From Serilophus lunatus (taxonomy: Eukaryota; Chordata; Aves; Passeriformes; Eurylaimidae), in NCBI GenBank assembly GCA_013399895.1, contig VXBA01004176.1, positions 982,117 through 1,046,116 on the forward strand: a stretch of DNA of 64,000 bases. Reading direction: 5' to 3'. The position numbers and the translations under genes were made by a program. Of the stretch, positions 23,961-38,272 are shown one piece after another. Under the pieces are notes generated by a model. That model was not told the DNA's origin. It saw only the letters and a list, made by a program, of their open reading frames with translations, and ran no database searches. Position 1 is the first letter of the stretch, and every line of letters starts with the position of its first letter.

Positions 23961-26900
23961 TATGAGAGAAACATTGTCATCAACTATAATTTTTTAAGTT
24001 CTAAACCTTTCAGATTTACATGTACCACGGTTTCTCCCTCTGAGTCACCTGCCTGAAGCAGAGATATGTAGAAGAGGACAAAAAGTCTGTGTATCTTTAC
24101 TCTTCCAGAGGAGTATTGCCCCTCTATGCAAACAAGGCCAGTAACATGGGCATAAGTGCTGCCAAAACCAGTTGCCTAACAGCTGGTCAGTTATGGGAGG
24201 CCACAGACATGCTCTGTTGCAAGGCTCACTTTAATCCCAAAACCTTCCTTCTGATGATCTACTGCATCTGATGAAAAAGGAGGAAATTTTAGAATGCTCT
24301 GCTTAAGAAAATATGAGAAAAAAATAGTCAGCTTTTCCTTACCTTTACTTATACCAGAAGTTATATGAGAGTGATGAAATCAGTCATTGGGCAGGGCAGA
24401 GAAGGGTCAAAATGCTTCCACTATCATTTTATGTGCAGAGGAGTGAGGGGTGGGAGAGGACTGGGGACATAAGTGGTCGTCTGCTAAACCTTGCCCAATG
24501 GGGTTGTAAAAATGGGAGAAATAGTTATAGGGTCAGTCAACAGACTGCTGGCCACCTCTAGTGGTCGCAGGTAATTCATACTATCTAGAGACATGCTCTT
24601 GATATGTCTGAAGGCATTTGGCACTGGCTTACTCTCTGAAGTCTGTGAAAGATCAAGACTGCCTTGCTCAGGGAGGCATTAACCGTGCTTTTTCTCAACG
24701 GGGACAGCCTCATGATTCAGCTTCTACTCAGTCAAGAGGAGAAACATTCATTAAAGTTACAGCGTTCATGAGTTTGATGGGAAAAAAAATGAATTCTCGA
24801 ACAAGCCAGAGAAGTGTGCCATTTCCATCCTTTACATTACTCTGAGTGGGAACTCTGCAAACAGCCTGCAGTATGGAAATGGCAAGGTAGACAGACATTT
24901 GGAGACCGGTTCAATAAAGTAGAGCATTAATTTAAGAGATTCTGCCACAGTACATCAACAAGACTGACTGCACTTAAAAGAAACAAAAGTGGGGGAAAAA
25001 ACCCTCAAAAAGATAAGAGTCCCTTCCCAATCTGTGGAAATGTAGGATGGTCTGAATGGAATTGTCAACTTTGGTGAGAAAGAGAGCTGCACACACACAC
25101 AAAAATGTAACTTTAAAATATACAACCACACGATGTTGGGTATGCTTAATGGAGGGAAGGACTATATTAATCTGTTTGAATTGCTAATTGGGGATTTAGA
25201 TGGCTAGATTGGGGGTTATAAGATTAAGGCTTTTATTCTGTGTTTTTGTTCTTTTCCAAAGGTAGGAATCCTCTATAGATCCCTGCTCTTGGGAATCTAA
25301 TGCCCTCAAATGCACAACTCGGCAGCCGACGAGCAAGCTGATAAAGCATTCCTCGCAGATACTTAATGGGTACATTCTGTATCTCCGTCTGCATCTTTCT
25401 GTCTGCCTATCTTTTATTTATTTTTTTCCCCCCTTAGCACACTAGGAGGAAGGTAAGCAAACAAAACAGACTGAAAGGACTACCTCTTCCCTTCATGTTT
25501 ATAATTGCTTTTCCAGAAGTCATTTCCATTTATGGAAATAACTCTAAATTTTTCCCATTTCAAGGGTTAATATCCCTATTTTATTTTAAGTTGCTTCAGC
25601 TGAATAGAACAAAATGGAAAAAGCCCACAGGATGGCTGTACATCAGAACAACTGGAGTCCGTGGAGGATGAGACAGCTTCATGCAAGGCAGGTCTGACAA
25701 GGCAGAATGCTTCCTGCATTGCTGGGTCAGCTCCATCACTTTCTTGGGAACAGATAGCAGAGTTCACTGGAGGAAACACAGTTTACATTACCCTCAAAAA
25801 TTACAAGTCCTCACCACAATTGTTGCAGTATAATAAATGAAATAATAATAAGGGTGTGGAACAAAGGAGAGCCTTTACTGTTAGGAGAGCAAGGGGCAGT
25901 TTTTTACTGTGAAGTTGTTTATTTTTGTGTAAAGGGAAGCTGATGAAGTTGTATCATTTGCACAGCTGCCAGGAGAGAGCTAAGACATTTTGAAACCATT
26001 GCCTCATTCTTTAAAAAGGCAAATACAGTAAAACCATATTATTTGTAGTAAAATTACTACAAAAGTACACAGTCCTAAAGTATATACAGAAATCCTCTTT
26101 GGAAATCTTGTTGCAATAATTACCTATATTTCCCCAAAAGTAAAGACAACATAACTTTGTATGCTGGCAATTGTTCTTTGTAGCAGAAATGTCAGAAGAC
26201 ATATTTTCTTTTTCCTCAAGGAAAACAACTGTAAATTCTGTGTTTATTGAAAACAAGGTAACTGTTTTCAACCAGTGGGTGAAAAACTAATTTTTTTCAG
26301 TTACTTTCTTATTTACTCTTGCAGGAAGCTTCTCTGCTGGGTACAAATAACTGCTAACCTCGTTTTTATCTTTCTGCATGTGTGCTTCAATTCCCCAGTG
26401 TTTTGCAGCTATTTAAAAAATTGTGACCATACTTATGTTGGTAGAGTACTGCTGACTCCCCAGATTGCCTCTTTACACCCATTTTGTACCTGCAAAAATG
26501 ACTATGGTGCAACTGTAATGATGAACTGAATTTAAGATGTTAGCAAAGCTGGATTCACATTTTTCCTATGGGGTCCAAAACCTCTATTCCATCTTGTGCA
26601 GGCATATTCCTACGCTGGTGAGAGCTTTAATGAAGTCAGAAAAGGACCAGAAATGCTCAGGGTTGCACCAGCTTTGAGAATAGATCAGGGACCCAGCAGG
26701 CCATGGCAACCTGCCCACTTTTAATGGGATGAATCTCATAGGAAATTTTGCGTAAAATTCATTGTCAAAACAGTGCCAAGTCAGATCCTTCAGCTGTAAC
26801 AGAAGAATCAAAATATGGCTCTGCAGGGAGCTGAAACCACGATAGTTGCTGCTGCAGTGTGGCTACAAGTTCCACGTGATGCAGTGAGAAGCTGAGAGGG

Positions 26901-27827
26901 GTATTTTTTAGAAATTATTGTTAAAAAGGCTGTGCATAATGCAACAACGAGTAACGTAGATGAAGCTGAGAAACAGTTTCAGAGCAGGGAACAGTGCAGG
27001 AACCCTTTTCTGGGCAAGAAAGTGTTTCAAATCCCTTTGCTCATCAAGACTTTTTGATTTAGAGGCTCTAATAAGTTGGAATGCAGGTGACTTTTGCAGT
27101 ATGTTTTAGCTCCAGAACATGTCCACCTTGCTGAGAGAGAGCTTGTGCTTCTTGAAGACTGAAAGAGGAACTGCGGCACTTGTACTCAGCTAAATGAGTT
27201 GTGCCTGAGAGAATCAAATTGCTACTCCTGGAAGACACTTGTCTTCACTGATCCAAATTTTAAAGCGTCTTATAGAATTCACTCATCACCCTACATCTGT
27301 CCCCTTGTCAGTTGGGCTTGATCAGTATTACTCGGTTCCTTTGTAGAGATTTAAAAGCTTCCCATTCTTCCTTTGAAATGTGGGAATAAATCGCATATTG
27401 GGTTTTGCAAAGTGAGTGAACGGCCCCTTTCAACTAGTCAGCAAAAAGTTTCAATAGAGGAATTAAGGCCGATGGAGAAGGAAATGTGATTCTGGGCTTA
27501 AAAGTTGTTTTTGGTGCAGACTTCTAGAAACCTAGTGCATACATTCATTGTGAGTGTAATAATTGAAAAGAAATGTCTTAAACAAATATCTTTTGTAGGA
27601 TAAGTTTAATGCCACAATCATATTACTTGGGTTGACTGCAGAAATGGGAATGCAAATGATAAACCTTTCCCAACAACACTAATCTGAGAGGAGCTTTCTG
27701 GGAAGAATAGCTTCTGAAATATTGTACACAATGAAATATTGTGTCCTTCCCTACCCCCAAGGCTGAGGTCTTCTTCCCTTCTTCAGGCAAGTGGCACTAG
27801 TCGGATTACAGTGCAATCATAACAACT
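23961..27827. other. Non-coding, nothing recognised
   Basis: No gene, RNA or named repeat. Short frames only. At about 24554-24574 there is a partial CTCF-like word (CCACTAGAGG on the minus strand), too incomplete to call. Confidence 0.5.
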
Positions 27828-27975
27828 AAAGATGGAAAAAGCTATTGGGCCATTTAATCTCTTCCCCTGCCAGTAGAGGATTACTCCTGAAGCATGTTCT
27901 TCAATGCCTCATCCAGTGCTAGGTGACTGGAGCAATAGGCTTCCATAATTTTTGAGGAAGATTATCTTTTAGGTA
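27828..27975 (-). mobile_element. Ancient CR1-type LINE 3' fragment, minus strand
   Basis: The + strand reads GGAAAAAGCTATTGGGCCAT, then CTCTTCCCCTGCCAGTAGAGGATTACTCC, GTTCTTCAATGCCTCATCCAG and GGCTTCCATAATTTTTGAGGAAG. The order and spacing match the old amniote CR1 block 'GACCTATTGGGTCATCTAGTCCATCCCCCTGCCAATGCAGGATT...CCAGTGCTTTGTCCAG...GGGCTTCCACCACTTCC' seen in turtles and birds, in reverse orientation. It is heavily diverged and lacks the terminal microsatellite. No ORF survives. Confidence 0.65.
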
Positions 27976-30900
27976 AGACCTTAATGACCCATGTCCTAAC
28001 TACTCTGCACAAATCCTCAGAGCTGGATTCCTCAAAGTCAGGCTTAAATACAGCTGTGTGCATGCATTTGCCTGTATTTATTTTTCAAATCCAATCTAAG
28101 GTTGTCACAATGGTTTTGGTTAAGATTGTTAACAGCTCTTTGGTCAAAACTCCCTTCAGTCCCACAACTGAGTTACATGTAAAGTTGCCATTTGGTTTCA
28201 ATCCATATGTAAGTACATATTGGGTGTTCCTCTGCAAGTTTTTAATTTATGAAGAGCTTCAGGATCTTTAAAAATCCAATCATCCATTAATGGATAGTTT
28301 GGCTAAAATTTTCTCTCAGGTTCGTAAGTTATAAATTGCTCTTTTAAAGAGCCGTAGATAAATTTGGGCTTATTTACTGTTTCTTTTTTTTTAATTATTC
28401 ATTCTACATAGCCAGATTTTTTTGTGTTAAGAATTGTCCTGTTGTTTTTTCAGAGACTCACATCTTGTTAACCAAATTATAATTGTGAAATTATGGCTAT
28501 TTTTAAATATAAATTTTAATATGACATTTTGTTTTCCCACTTCTTTATTTCCTCTGTATTATTATCACTATTATGCATACCCTCTTCTATGTGCAGGAAT
28601 GCATATAGGGCCATCAATGTTCTAACTTCTCTACTGTGTTTTAAAGCAAGTCCCCAGAGAAATCCAATTCTGCAGTCATTAGAAGTTTGTTTTACTTTGA
28701 ACAGAAGAGAATAACAATATAAGCAAATAACATACAATGAAATAATGGTTCCTTTCTCCTCTAGTGAAGAGAGGGCAGATCTTCCACTCTTCCTCAGGCA
28801 ATGGAGCAGTCAGATTATTAGTGAATTCTAATAATGAAAAGAGGGGGGAAAGTTAATATAAGTATGAACTGTCATGTATTTAAGCTTTAGACATGTAAGA
28901 TCAGGATGTAAATTGATACTATACTGTTGAAGATTTGATGAAAGGAAAAGATATTAGGTAGTCAGATTTAAGAGGAATCCTTTCTATGTGTTCATCTTTT
29001 TGCATCTAGATCTGTGGTTATTTATTAGAAAAGAGGACTGGCCCTTTTTAGATCCTATAATAGAAATTATATTTAAAGGAGGATTACATTGTGCAAATAG
29101 TTTCAGACAGACACTCTGCCAGAGAAGAAGGTCATACGGGATCACAGTAGGAGCATGTCAACAAACTGTGATGGTCTTGCATGTTTAGTGGCCAGAGATA
29201 TGTAAGATGGAGCAAAAAAGAATGAAAAATGCAAGGTCAATAGTAAGTTGATCAGGCAAATTATTTCCTTGTTTTTCTAAAAGGGAATAGGAAACTATGT
29301 GTGAGGATGAAAGTGATTACTAATAATATCTCCTCGTTAATTAAGGTAACTGTGGTTTGTCCATGCTGATTCTGGCTCATTAGTTCATTTCTTTTATATT
29401 GCAGAACACTCATGAGCTTTATCAGATAATTTAATTATGTAAAAATTTTCACCCAAATCTTTAACCATTTTTTGCCATTATACTTATGAAAAAAATAAAC
29501 ACTTTTCTGTTATTAAGCATCCATCTATTTCATACAAACTCGACTGTTAAAAAGAAGTCTGTGGCATAGCTGTGCAATGCCATGGAAATTTAGGATAGTT
29601 GAAGAATTTGCAATGTTGCATGTGGCGATTTTCTAATACTGGAAATCAGGAATATCAGGAAAATAGGTGCCAGCAATAGGCAAGACTGACTGACTTCATT
29701 ACATGCTGCTAAGGCAGGCTAAACACTTGTGTACAGAAGCTGGAGATACAGTAGTAAATAACTGGGAGCTTTCTCTGGCCTGGAGGCCAGCTGGCATGGC
29801 TCAAACCCATGCAGCTTAATTTTCTCCATCGCCCAGAAGAGTAGCTTCATCCCCTGCTGCTTGTTGGCAGTGGTCCTCGATCTACACCAGCCCCTGAACC
29901 GTGCCCAGACCTTGTCAGGGAAAAATGAGACACTTGGCAGAGGTCAGAACTGTGCCACGCGCGGCCCCAGCAGCGTCCCAGCACGGGAGATTGGCTGGAG
30001 CGCAGGCATCTCTCTGGGTTCTGCTTTGCTTTCCAAAGCAGGCTTCAGTCCTACGTGCCCAGCCTTATACTAAGCTGAACATGCATAATTTTATTGATTG
30101 CAAAATTATAAAACAATAAATATTTTTGGTTCGTTTTGTTGGTTGGCTGGTTGACTGTTTCTTAAGCCATGACTACTTTAGAGGTATTCTTGACGTAAGC
30201 TGAGAGATAGTAGGTAAACTAGGAAAATGCAGAGAACAAGCAAAGTGTATAAATGATGCAAGAGATGCTTTGCTTAGGATGTATAAATAGAAGAAGACAT
30301 TCAATGAAAAACACACTAAAGCAAAAAAAGAAACTGGACCTAGTTTCTGTATTCCTAAATTGTATCTTTCAGGAGACAATTTTCCCAAGAACGTTAATAC
30401 TTTTTCTCAAATCAGCTGAAAATACTTAGCAGGTCTGATTAAGTCAAGGATAAATTTAGTTATCCCCATAGCTGGTTTGATCTCAATTGCATTTTTGATT
30501 GCTTGGTTGTAATTGCCATTTTATTTTATTGTATCTCTAATAGGTGCAAAGTTTCTTTTAATTTAGTGGTATCTAACTTACCTTTCAGTGTGTTTTGGTT
30601 CTAAGCAATTTCAGTCTTAAGCATACTTAATTCCCTTCTGAGAACCTCCATCACTAACAACACAAGATCAAATAACTAACTAATTAAAATTTATGTCCAT
30701 CTTCTATTGAAGTCATCGTTCATATCCCCTTGAGTAGGTGATTTCTGACTGTGTGATCCCACAGGAATATTTTTATGTCTACAGTAATATGTGAGTGTGG
30801 AAATGTGGAGTTTATTCTGTTTCGTTCCTGTGTAAATGGAAAACGTTTCAGTTAAAGGGTTAGTATTATTTTTTTTCCTAGTTTTGAGATATACTGTGCA

Positions 30901-33900
30901 AAGATGTAGCTAAATTTGCCTTGCTTCAAGGAAACAGTGTGAATACACATCAGATAAAATAAACTTTATCTTTCAAAATACACCTTTTTTTCTGTTATTT
31001 CCTAGTAGGCACAACTATTTCACTGGAAATAAGGATGCAAACCCTTCTGAACTGTCAGTATCACTCTTAACATGTTATTTGGAGTGTGGAGTCACTGGTT
31101 CTCTTTTGTATGGGTGAAAACCAGCCTTTGCTCATACCTATTGACAAGTTTACCTCCCCAGATACGTGTATGTTTGCAAATAAAGCAAGGTTGGGGCTCA
31201 GGTTCAGACTAGACAAGTGGAACCCCAACATTTAGACTGTTTCATTGCATATTGTATATTGGCATATTGGCACATGTGTCAGTGCCCATGGCTGTTCCCA
31301 AGAGGCGGTACGAGTGAGACTACAAAATTTCGACTCCCTCCAAAATGTCTTCCTCTCTGTGATATACTCCCTGAGTCCCTGCTCTCCTTTCACCCAGGTG
31401 GAAAAAAAAACCCCTGAGAACAGCTCTGAAAATGCACAGACCTCTGAACGGACCTCTAAATGGAAAACCACATTGCTGCAGACCAGCCTCCTGTCAGCCA
31501 AAAATGCTGATTACGAAGGAAAGAAATTAGAACAGAACTTGGACCAAAATGAGTGTATTAGAAAACAGTTGTGCATGCAAAAGTGGTTATGATAAAGCAA
31601 AGGGAATCGTGGCTTCCTAATAAACTGGGTTATCAATAGTTTTTCTGAGCTAAAATTAAAAGTGTGATGATGCACTATTTGATGCAGTAAAAGTATGATT
31701 TTCAGCACTATTATTTATGCTACTCTGTGGTTTGTTTTACTTTTTAGATGTTTGAAATTATTTTTATGCTGCATTTCTACCAAGTCAGGTCCATTTTTGA
31801 ACACATCCAGTTGGCATGAAGTCTTTCCAATCAGGACAATTCCCAAGTACACACTGTCCTCTGAGCTGAGTCCAGACTGTGTAGCTCTTAGTGAAAGTCT
31901 GCACTGCTGGTTAGTGGTGCTCGTGATAGCTAGATATTATCAGGTTATGATTCCTAGTCCTTATAGATGTGTCTCCCACTGACCATCCACTGTACACTGC
32001 TGAGGTCAGAAACCTGGGAGAGGGACACGTCCTCAAGCTATGCAGTATGTGTGAGAGAGACAAGCACAACACCTCCCTCAGCCTACAAAAGACACCCACC
32101 CTCACAGGGAGAATTAAACCACTCTAAGATAAAGGTCCAAAAAAGATTAAGTGGGAATACAGAGAAAGTTGTGTTGCCTACCTTGTAGCTGCTGAAGTTG
32201 GGTGAGATGAACCTGACCCTCAACTTCTTGCCTGTACATTGCTCTAAGACATGTTTATCTGGATTGCTGCAGATAAACACAAACTGTGCTGTTGGTGCTC
32301 CATGTTGGTTTCCTCCTGACTGCGTATTTGCTTTAGCACTGCTTGATACAACAGGCAGGGACACCCTGGGCATTATGCAGTGACAGGGCACCACCATAGC
32401 AGGGCATCCGTGGAGCTTCCAGATCTCCACACAACTCCATATCTGCCTATGGCCAGGCAGTGCAGCTTCTGGGTATGGAGTAAGAAGGAGGGATGGTGGG
32501 CGTGGGTCCCCAGAGGATAATACTGCACCGTGTGTCCATGTGAGGAGTGCTAAACAATTCTAGAGTCTCTTTCTCTCAGATGAACCCGCACTTACACTCT
32601 AAAACTGGCAAAGCCCTCGGAGCTGAAACAGAGAAACCAGTGGCTTTGCCAGAGGTCTTGCAGCAGAGCTCTGGATAAATGAAGTATCATGGTCTGGGGT
32701 CTCACTGCCATGTGCAGGTTTTCTCCATGGCTTTTGAACTGAGAGGAGCTGAAATGTGCTTTAGTTCTGCATGGGTCTGCTCCCGCTTCCTGCTGTCTTT
32801 TGGCTCTCAGGCCTCGTCACAGCTCAGATTCCTGGGGCAGCAGAGAAAGGACCCGCAGATATAACCAGATAATGCGTATGCACAGACACCAGCACTGCTT
32901 GTTCCCATTGCAGAACTGATTAGTCATAATGGAGTTGCACAGGGCTTGAAGCTTCTCTGACACCACAGGTTTTCAGCGTTGACTTTTCCAGCACCAGTGG
33001 AAGACAAAAAATTTTGAGGGTCCTCATCTGTGAGCAGTTAAGAAAAAAACTTACACTGGTGATTTCTAGTCATCTTCTTCTCAGGAATATCAGTTCTGTT
33101 CAGAATGAGATTGGTGGAATTTAGGCAGAAGGGTATGATCGAATGCTTCTAAAACAAGAAAGAGGACAAAAAATACCACGTATTTCTTCTCTGGCCTCGT
33201 GTGTGGGGCCATAATTAGAAATCTGATTTACTATTATTGCATGATTTATTTCCTTAGTTCTTGCTTCCACGGAGTCTAATAGATTTCTCATGTTATTAGA
33301 TAACCCTCTCTTTGAGCTGTGTATAGATAATGGTTTCATGCCCCAGACCCAAAGCTTTAATTTTCACGAGTGCACTTAAAAAAAACCAATCAGGCAATGA
33401 ATTATTAGTCAAGTTATTAGTCTCAATTGTGTCAGCATTATACAGTTTGGTCGCTTTCTTAGCTACAGGAGGAATCAGCTGAGTGTCCTCCTGGTCTCAT
33501 GGCTGGATAAGCACAGGACTTGCCAGTGCTTATTGGCCTGACACATTCCAGGCTTGAGATTAACACATAAAACAGTACTTACACCCTGTAAAGTACAATG
33601 GAATTAAAGCAGATACTTTGTTAAGTAGAAATATACTCAAATACTTGGCACAATTTAAGTAAAAAAAAAGGAGTGCTTTTTGTAGCATTTTTGCTGGTGA
33701 GCATGTAGATCCAGTTCTTCAACCACAGCATGTCCCCAGAAGAGCCACTCCCAGCTATTGGCATGGGCTTTTCCATTTTGAAATTGTATATCAAGTTACC
33801 TGGGCTTTGGGAGTCTGATCGTATCAGAGCCAGAGTCCACTGTGAAGTGAAGGGCATTTGATGCGTAATGGATGTCGTTCAGCAATGGAGCAAATCAGGC

Positions 33901-36900
33901 TCTTAAGCTTTTATTGCATCCCACAATGTGAAAGTGGAGAAGTCCGAGTTTTATTTAGCTCCATAAAATATTAAACCTCAACAGTTATGGAGTTGATAAA
34001 AATCTGTATTTTGTAAAAAGCTTTTCTTTCAAGGCTATCCTTTTTGTGATTCGCCTCTACATTCTCAGAAAAAAAAATAAAAGGAATATCTATTATTACC
34101 AGCGAATGATCCAATAAGTGTCTTGGGTATCTCTGCCAAACTTCTGTGCAGGTTCCTAATGAGGGAGATATTAAGTTAAAATCAATGTGGGAGTAGTTCT
34201 TGTAGACCAGGGGAAAGTGTGTCATTATTTTTGCTGGCCAAATATAGTATCATCATCCATTAACTCCCTAGCTGAAAAATATCCTGTATCTCACTGGGAT
34301 GATGATCAAGTCATATTCTTGTATATTATTTCTCTTAAGACATGCCTAGCATGTATTTCAGGAGGAAGATTTATGGCAGAAGAATCAAAAAGCACTGGGA
34401 AATTTTATGTTGCTAAATTTTACCTGTATCCTACAAATATACAAATATTAAAAGGCAAAAAGTCATGACATAAAAAACTGTTTGCTGTAGGCTACAGGAA
34501 GTAATTTTATTCAAACAGACCGTTCTAAAACTTTGAAAACTAGACTAGCAAAGTTCTCTGGGAAGGTAGATCCAAAGTCTCAAGAAACATAACAAATCTA
34601 AAAGTGTAAGAAACAAATAGTCATCACGAAGAAATTAAAGATCAGGTGTTCAAGTTAAAAATGAAAAGACAATAAAATTTATTACACATATGCTTTTAAG
34701 TAGCTGACATTTTAAATAAAGCCAGATAACTTTTTTCTTGTACCCATAAAGGACATTCAAGGATTTGGGTTAAACAAAGCAAGTAGTTTTGACTGAAAAA
34801 AATTTTCAAATGCATTGTTCAGCTGTACATTGAATAAAAAGGTTTTATGTATACTGCTTATGCTCTGAAGGAAGAATTTGAGAAAATTGTTGAAGAAAAG
34901 CACAAAAAAAGTCCTTTCTCTCTTCTAGATTAATGCCATGGTTTTTGTTTTGTGTTTCTAGTTTGACCACACACATGAAACACAGTTATTCACCCAACTC
35001 TGTACTTGGACTGATGTAGAAATGCTGTTGAGTAATTAATTTCATCGAGCATTATTAAAACAAGATATACCAAATCTAAAGCTTTAGCTCACTTCAGGTA
35101 TAGGAGGAATCACTGAGAGGCAGAAGATTTTGAATCCTGAGAGAGAGATCATATAAAATCTACCTTGTTTGGTATTTTCTGTTATTTGTGATCATTTATA
35201 CTATGGCCTTCTCAGGGAAAATAGAATATGCTTCAGGAATATTTCATTTAACAAAAGTAAAATGCAGCTGTTTGGAAAGGCCATGACAAGCTGTACATGA
35301 AGTGAATTTTAAAGACTTGCTGGGTGAGACTCCCTTATGAAGCCACATGCAGCTGTGGTCAACAGCAGCATGGGAACACAGAGAGTCAGGCTCTGCCAGT
35401 GGGAGATGCCAAACTCCAGACCCTTCTCTCTACCCTCCCACAAGGGAAATGAAGTGAAGTGTCTCTGGTAGCTACCAGAGGGTCTGTCCCGGAGGAAACT
35501 CCCCACACATCTGACAGTGGCTATTCCCCCAGGTTTTGCAATAGCTCCTGAGGGTTGCTGCCAGTGAAATCCTCCTGCCCCTCCAGGGCAGGGAGCTTGG
35601 GCGTGCACAGGGCAGCCCTTTACAGTAAACGCAATCCCTGCTCTCGTTAACCCTCTCGTTTGATAATGATCCACTAATGGAGAGAATTAAAGTTGGCAGC
35701 CTTTGCCTTGCAGCTGTTCTCCACTCCCTCCTGCTGAAGACAGGCTTTGGGGAGCCAGTCTGCCATCAGGAGATGCTCCTTCCCTTAGGCTCTGCCTCCT
35801 CCTTGCATCACAGGATCTGAGCCCTGTGGCTGTCTGCATGGCTAAGGCACCCAAACGGCTGCATTTATCTATTTCACTGTTGTTAGAAGTGAGACAGGCT
35901 AATTTCAAAGATTGGATGTTTTGGTTTCTGCCAGAAGACAAAGAGTATGCTATGAACTTTACATTGCCTGCTACTAAAATTGCTTAAATTTCTGTTAAAT
36001 CTTTGTAATTTCTTTTTTTCCCTTTGCTGGTTACATGACTTTTCAAAAAGTCCTTTCAGTCACATTATAACATTATAAATCACCTGCTGAAGGATTTGGA
36101 TTCAAGGTGGTTGATTCCTCACAATTTCTGCAAGATCAAAGGTATGGCTGTCCTCCAAAAGCTGTGATGCTTCACATCAAAGTTCACAATGAAAACTATC
36201 TCAATTTTCCTCTTCAGCATTTGGATTTGACTTTATGACAATAACATTTCAACTGGCATGTTCAGCCTTTATTTGCAAGAGGACATGGCTGTGCAGGTTA
36301 ACATGGAAAAGGCAAAATCAAATGGAGCAGACCTGATTTCAAATCTTCTGTTCCTTGAATTTGTGAGCCTTTGTAAAAAAAAGCGAACATCTTTAGCACT
36401 GCTATAAATATCCCTCTGGTAAATGCCCTGAGTATCTTTCAATCCATGCTGATCCTTTTAATCACAGCTGCATTGTTCTGGTCATGTCATTGAAAATGCT
36501 TTTGACAGAACAAATGATGATCACCTGTGCTGGAGTTTGTAAAAAGCCTAAGATCAAATCTGTTATTTCATCAAGAAAAAACAACATTTAATTCATTTCT
36601 TTATCTCTTTCATGTGCAATGCTTTTCACTGGGACACACTGTTTTTTCACTAGCTTTTTATTCTTTTTCTTCATGAGCCTCACAAAACAAATAACTGGTG
36701 GGAAGTTCATAAAGGAATTGCTTTTACTTGCTTCAGGTGCTGACGGCCTGGTGTGGCTTGTTATGTTGGGTTTCTCTTCTTAAAACAGAAAAAAAAAAAA
36801 AGGGTTTAGGGTCTGGACTATGCTTTGCTTGAAAGTAAGAGTTCTGCAGATGTGCGATGGCTGATATTCCTGTACCTATCCTTGTACAGCAGAACTAGAC

Positions 36901-36929
36901 TTTAAAGTGTCTGAAGCTGGTATATTCAG
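27976..36929. other. Long non-coding stretch, nothing firm
   Basis: About 9 kb with no supportable gene. A small GC- and CpG-enriched patch lies at about 29945-30010 (GCCACGCGCGGCCCC), too short for a CpG island. 35310-35830 is moderately GC-rich and open in overlapping frames on both strands, without family resemblance. 36440-36620 looks enhancer-like but less so than the block at 36930. A TTGG-rich stretch occurs at about 30127-30155. Confidence 0.45.
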
Positions 36930-37160
36930 AGAATATCAGTCATAAATACTTTTATGTCTGACTCATTTAAGCTAGAGTTGTAACTTTCACATTGCCACGT
37001 GCCTTTATATTATTGAAGTTTAAAGGAATTCCTTTCGAAGCCTAATTTTGGCTCATGATGAAAGAAAATCAAACAGCTTATTTGCAGTTACATTAAATAA
37101 TTACATGCATAACCCTTTAAGTGCTAGATATGCAAATAAAGTGTTATACAGTCACATTGC
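36930..37160. promoter_or_regulatory. Candidate conserved non-coding element with octamer site
   Basis: AT-rich mixed sequence containing the POU octamer ATGCAAAT at 37130-37137, preceded by ATTACATGCATAACCC and an E-box-like CCACGTG at about 36996-37002. No repeat similarity and no coding potential. Assigned on word content only; alignment to other birds would be decisive. Confidence 0.3.
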
Positions 37161-38230
37161 AAAGACTTAAGGACAAAATCCTCCTGTCTTTCCCCCCTCA
37201 GCAGTCCCATTCCTGTTTCGTCTTCTGAAGTTGTCTGAAACAAAAATCACCCCCAGCAAAAAGTTATATGATTAGGTAAAACACATTTTATTTCATGAAA
37301 AAAAAATATTCATAGGACCCAGTTCTGTGCCCAGAATTATATCTGACTTAATTGGAACTTCAACTGAATTTAAGGCTTACAGGATTATTCCTTGTTTGTC
37401 ATGGCACTTACTATGACCCCTTGTACTGTAGACTTTTCCAGGTAGGAAAAGGTACATCTGAGTCAGAGATATCCCTACACTGATAAATAGTCACAGATCC
37501 TGGAAGGCAATAGCTGCTGTTTGCCTCACTGGAAGGGGCTACACTTGTGGAGATTTCAGGAAGCACTGAGAAGCCACAATGCTGAACCTGGCCAGGGAGA
37601 CTTGTATCCATGCTAAGTACTTATGAATTCAGCAGCTACTCTCACCCTATGTTAAACCTTCCTTGTGTTACCTGCTCTAGCAATGTTGATGTTATTTCTT
37701 ACTTTTGCATAGAAGAAGGAGTTAAAAACCTAAGATCTGCTAAGGATCTAGGCCCAGCTGAGTCATCCAAGGCAATTTGGGAATTTCTTGGATTTATGCC
37801 CTCTGCTCCAACCCCTCTTAATGTTAATAAACAGGATTATCTATTTTGGATCTGTCATTTCACTCAAATCATTAAATAAAAAAAAGATTCACAATACAGA
37901 AGGACGCATTTCCAAAATATTAAAAGTCTCTTTTAGAAGATCATTTTTGTATGGTAACTTTTTATTAACTTAATTGCAGTACACAACTAAAGAGACTCAG
38001 AAAAATTGCCTATTTTCATGGGTTCAAGTACTTCAGCGAGAACACTGGGCTTCATTGTATTAGAGCATTTTTGGCTTCTTCCTTGCTCTGAACCACGACA
38101 ACTTGTTGTCAAAATATATGAGCAAGTATCATAAAGGCTGGGATAAGGAGCAAAATTTTCTTGAATCTCAGAGAAGATTGAATTTAAAATCTGGGCTATG
38201 ATTCAGACTAGGGGCTTTAATTTTGCTGAG
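37161..38230. other. Non-coding, nothing recognised
   Basis: AT-rich sequence with short chance frames only. Confidence 0.5.
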
Positions 38231-38272
38231 TTTTTTGTTTATTTGTTTGTTTGTTTTCTTTCTGTTTATTTG
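38231..38272 (+). repeat. Imperfect TTTG microsatellite
   Basis: A T-rich run made of TTTG and TTTA units (GTTTATTTGTTTGTTTGTTT) with interruptions at its right end. Confidence 0.85.

Noticed and set aside
23946..23998. Possible terminal exon after a strong acceptor at 23941-23945
   Set aside because: Only 16 codons open before a stop, with no known protein end and no partner exon in view.
24554..24574. CTCF-like word, CCACTAGAGG on the minus strand
   Set aside because: The second half of the motif (GGC) does not match, so the site is too weak to call.
29945..30010. CpG-containing GC patch as a possible promoter
   Set aside because: Far too short and isolated for a CpG island, with no transcript evidence.
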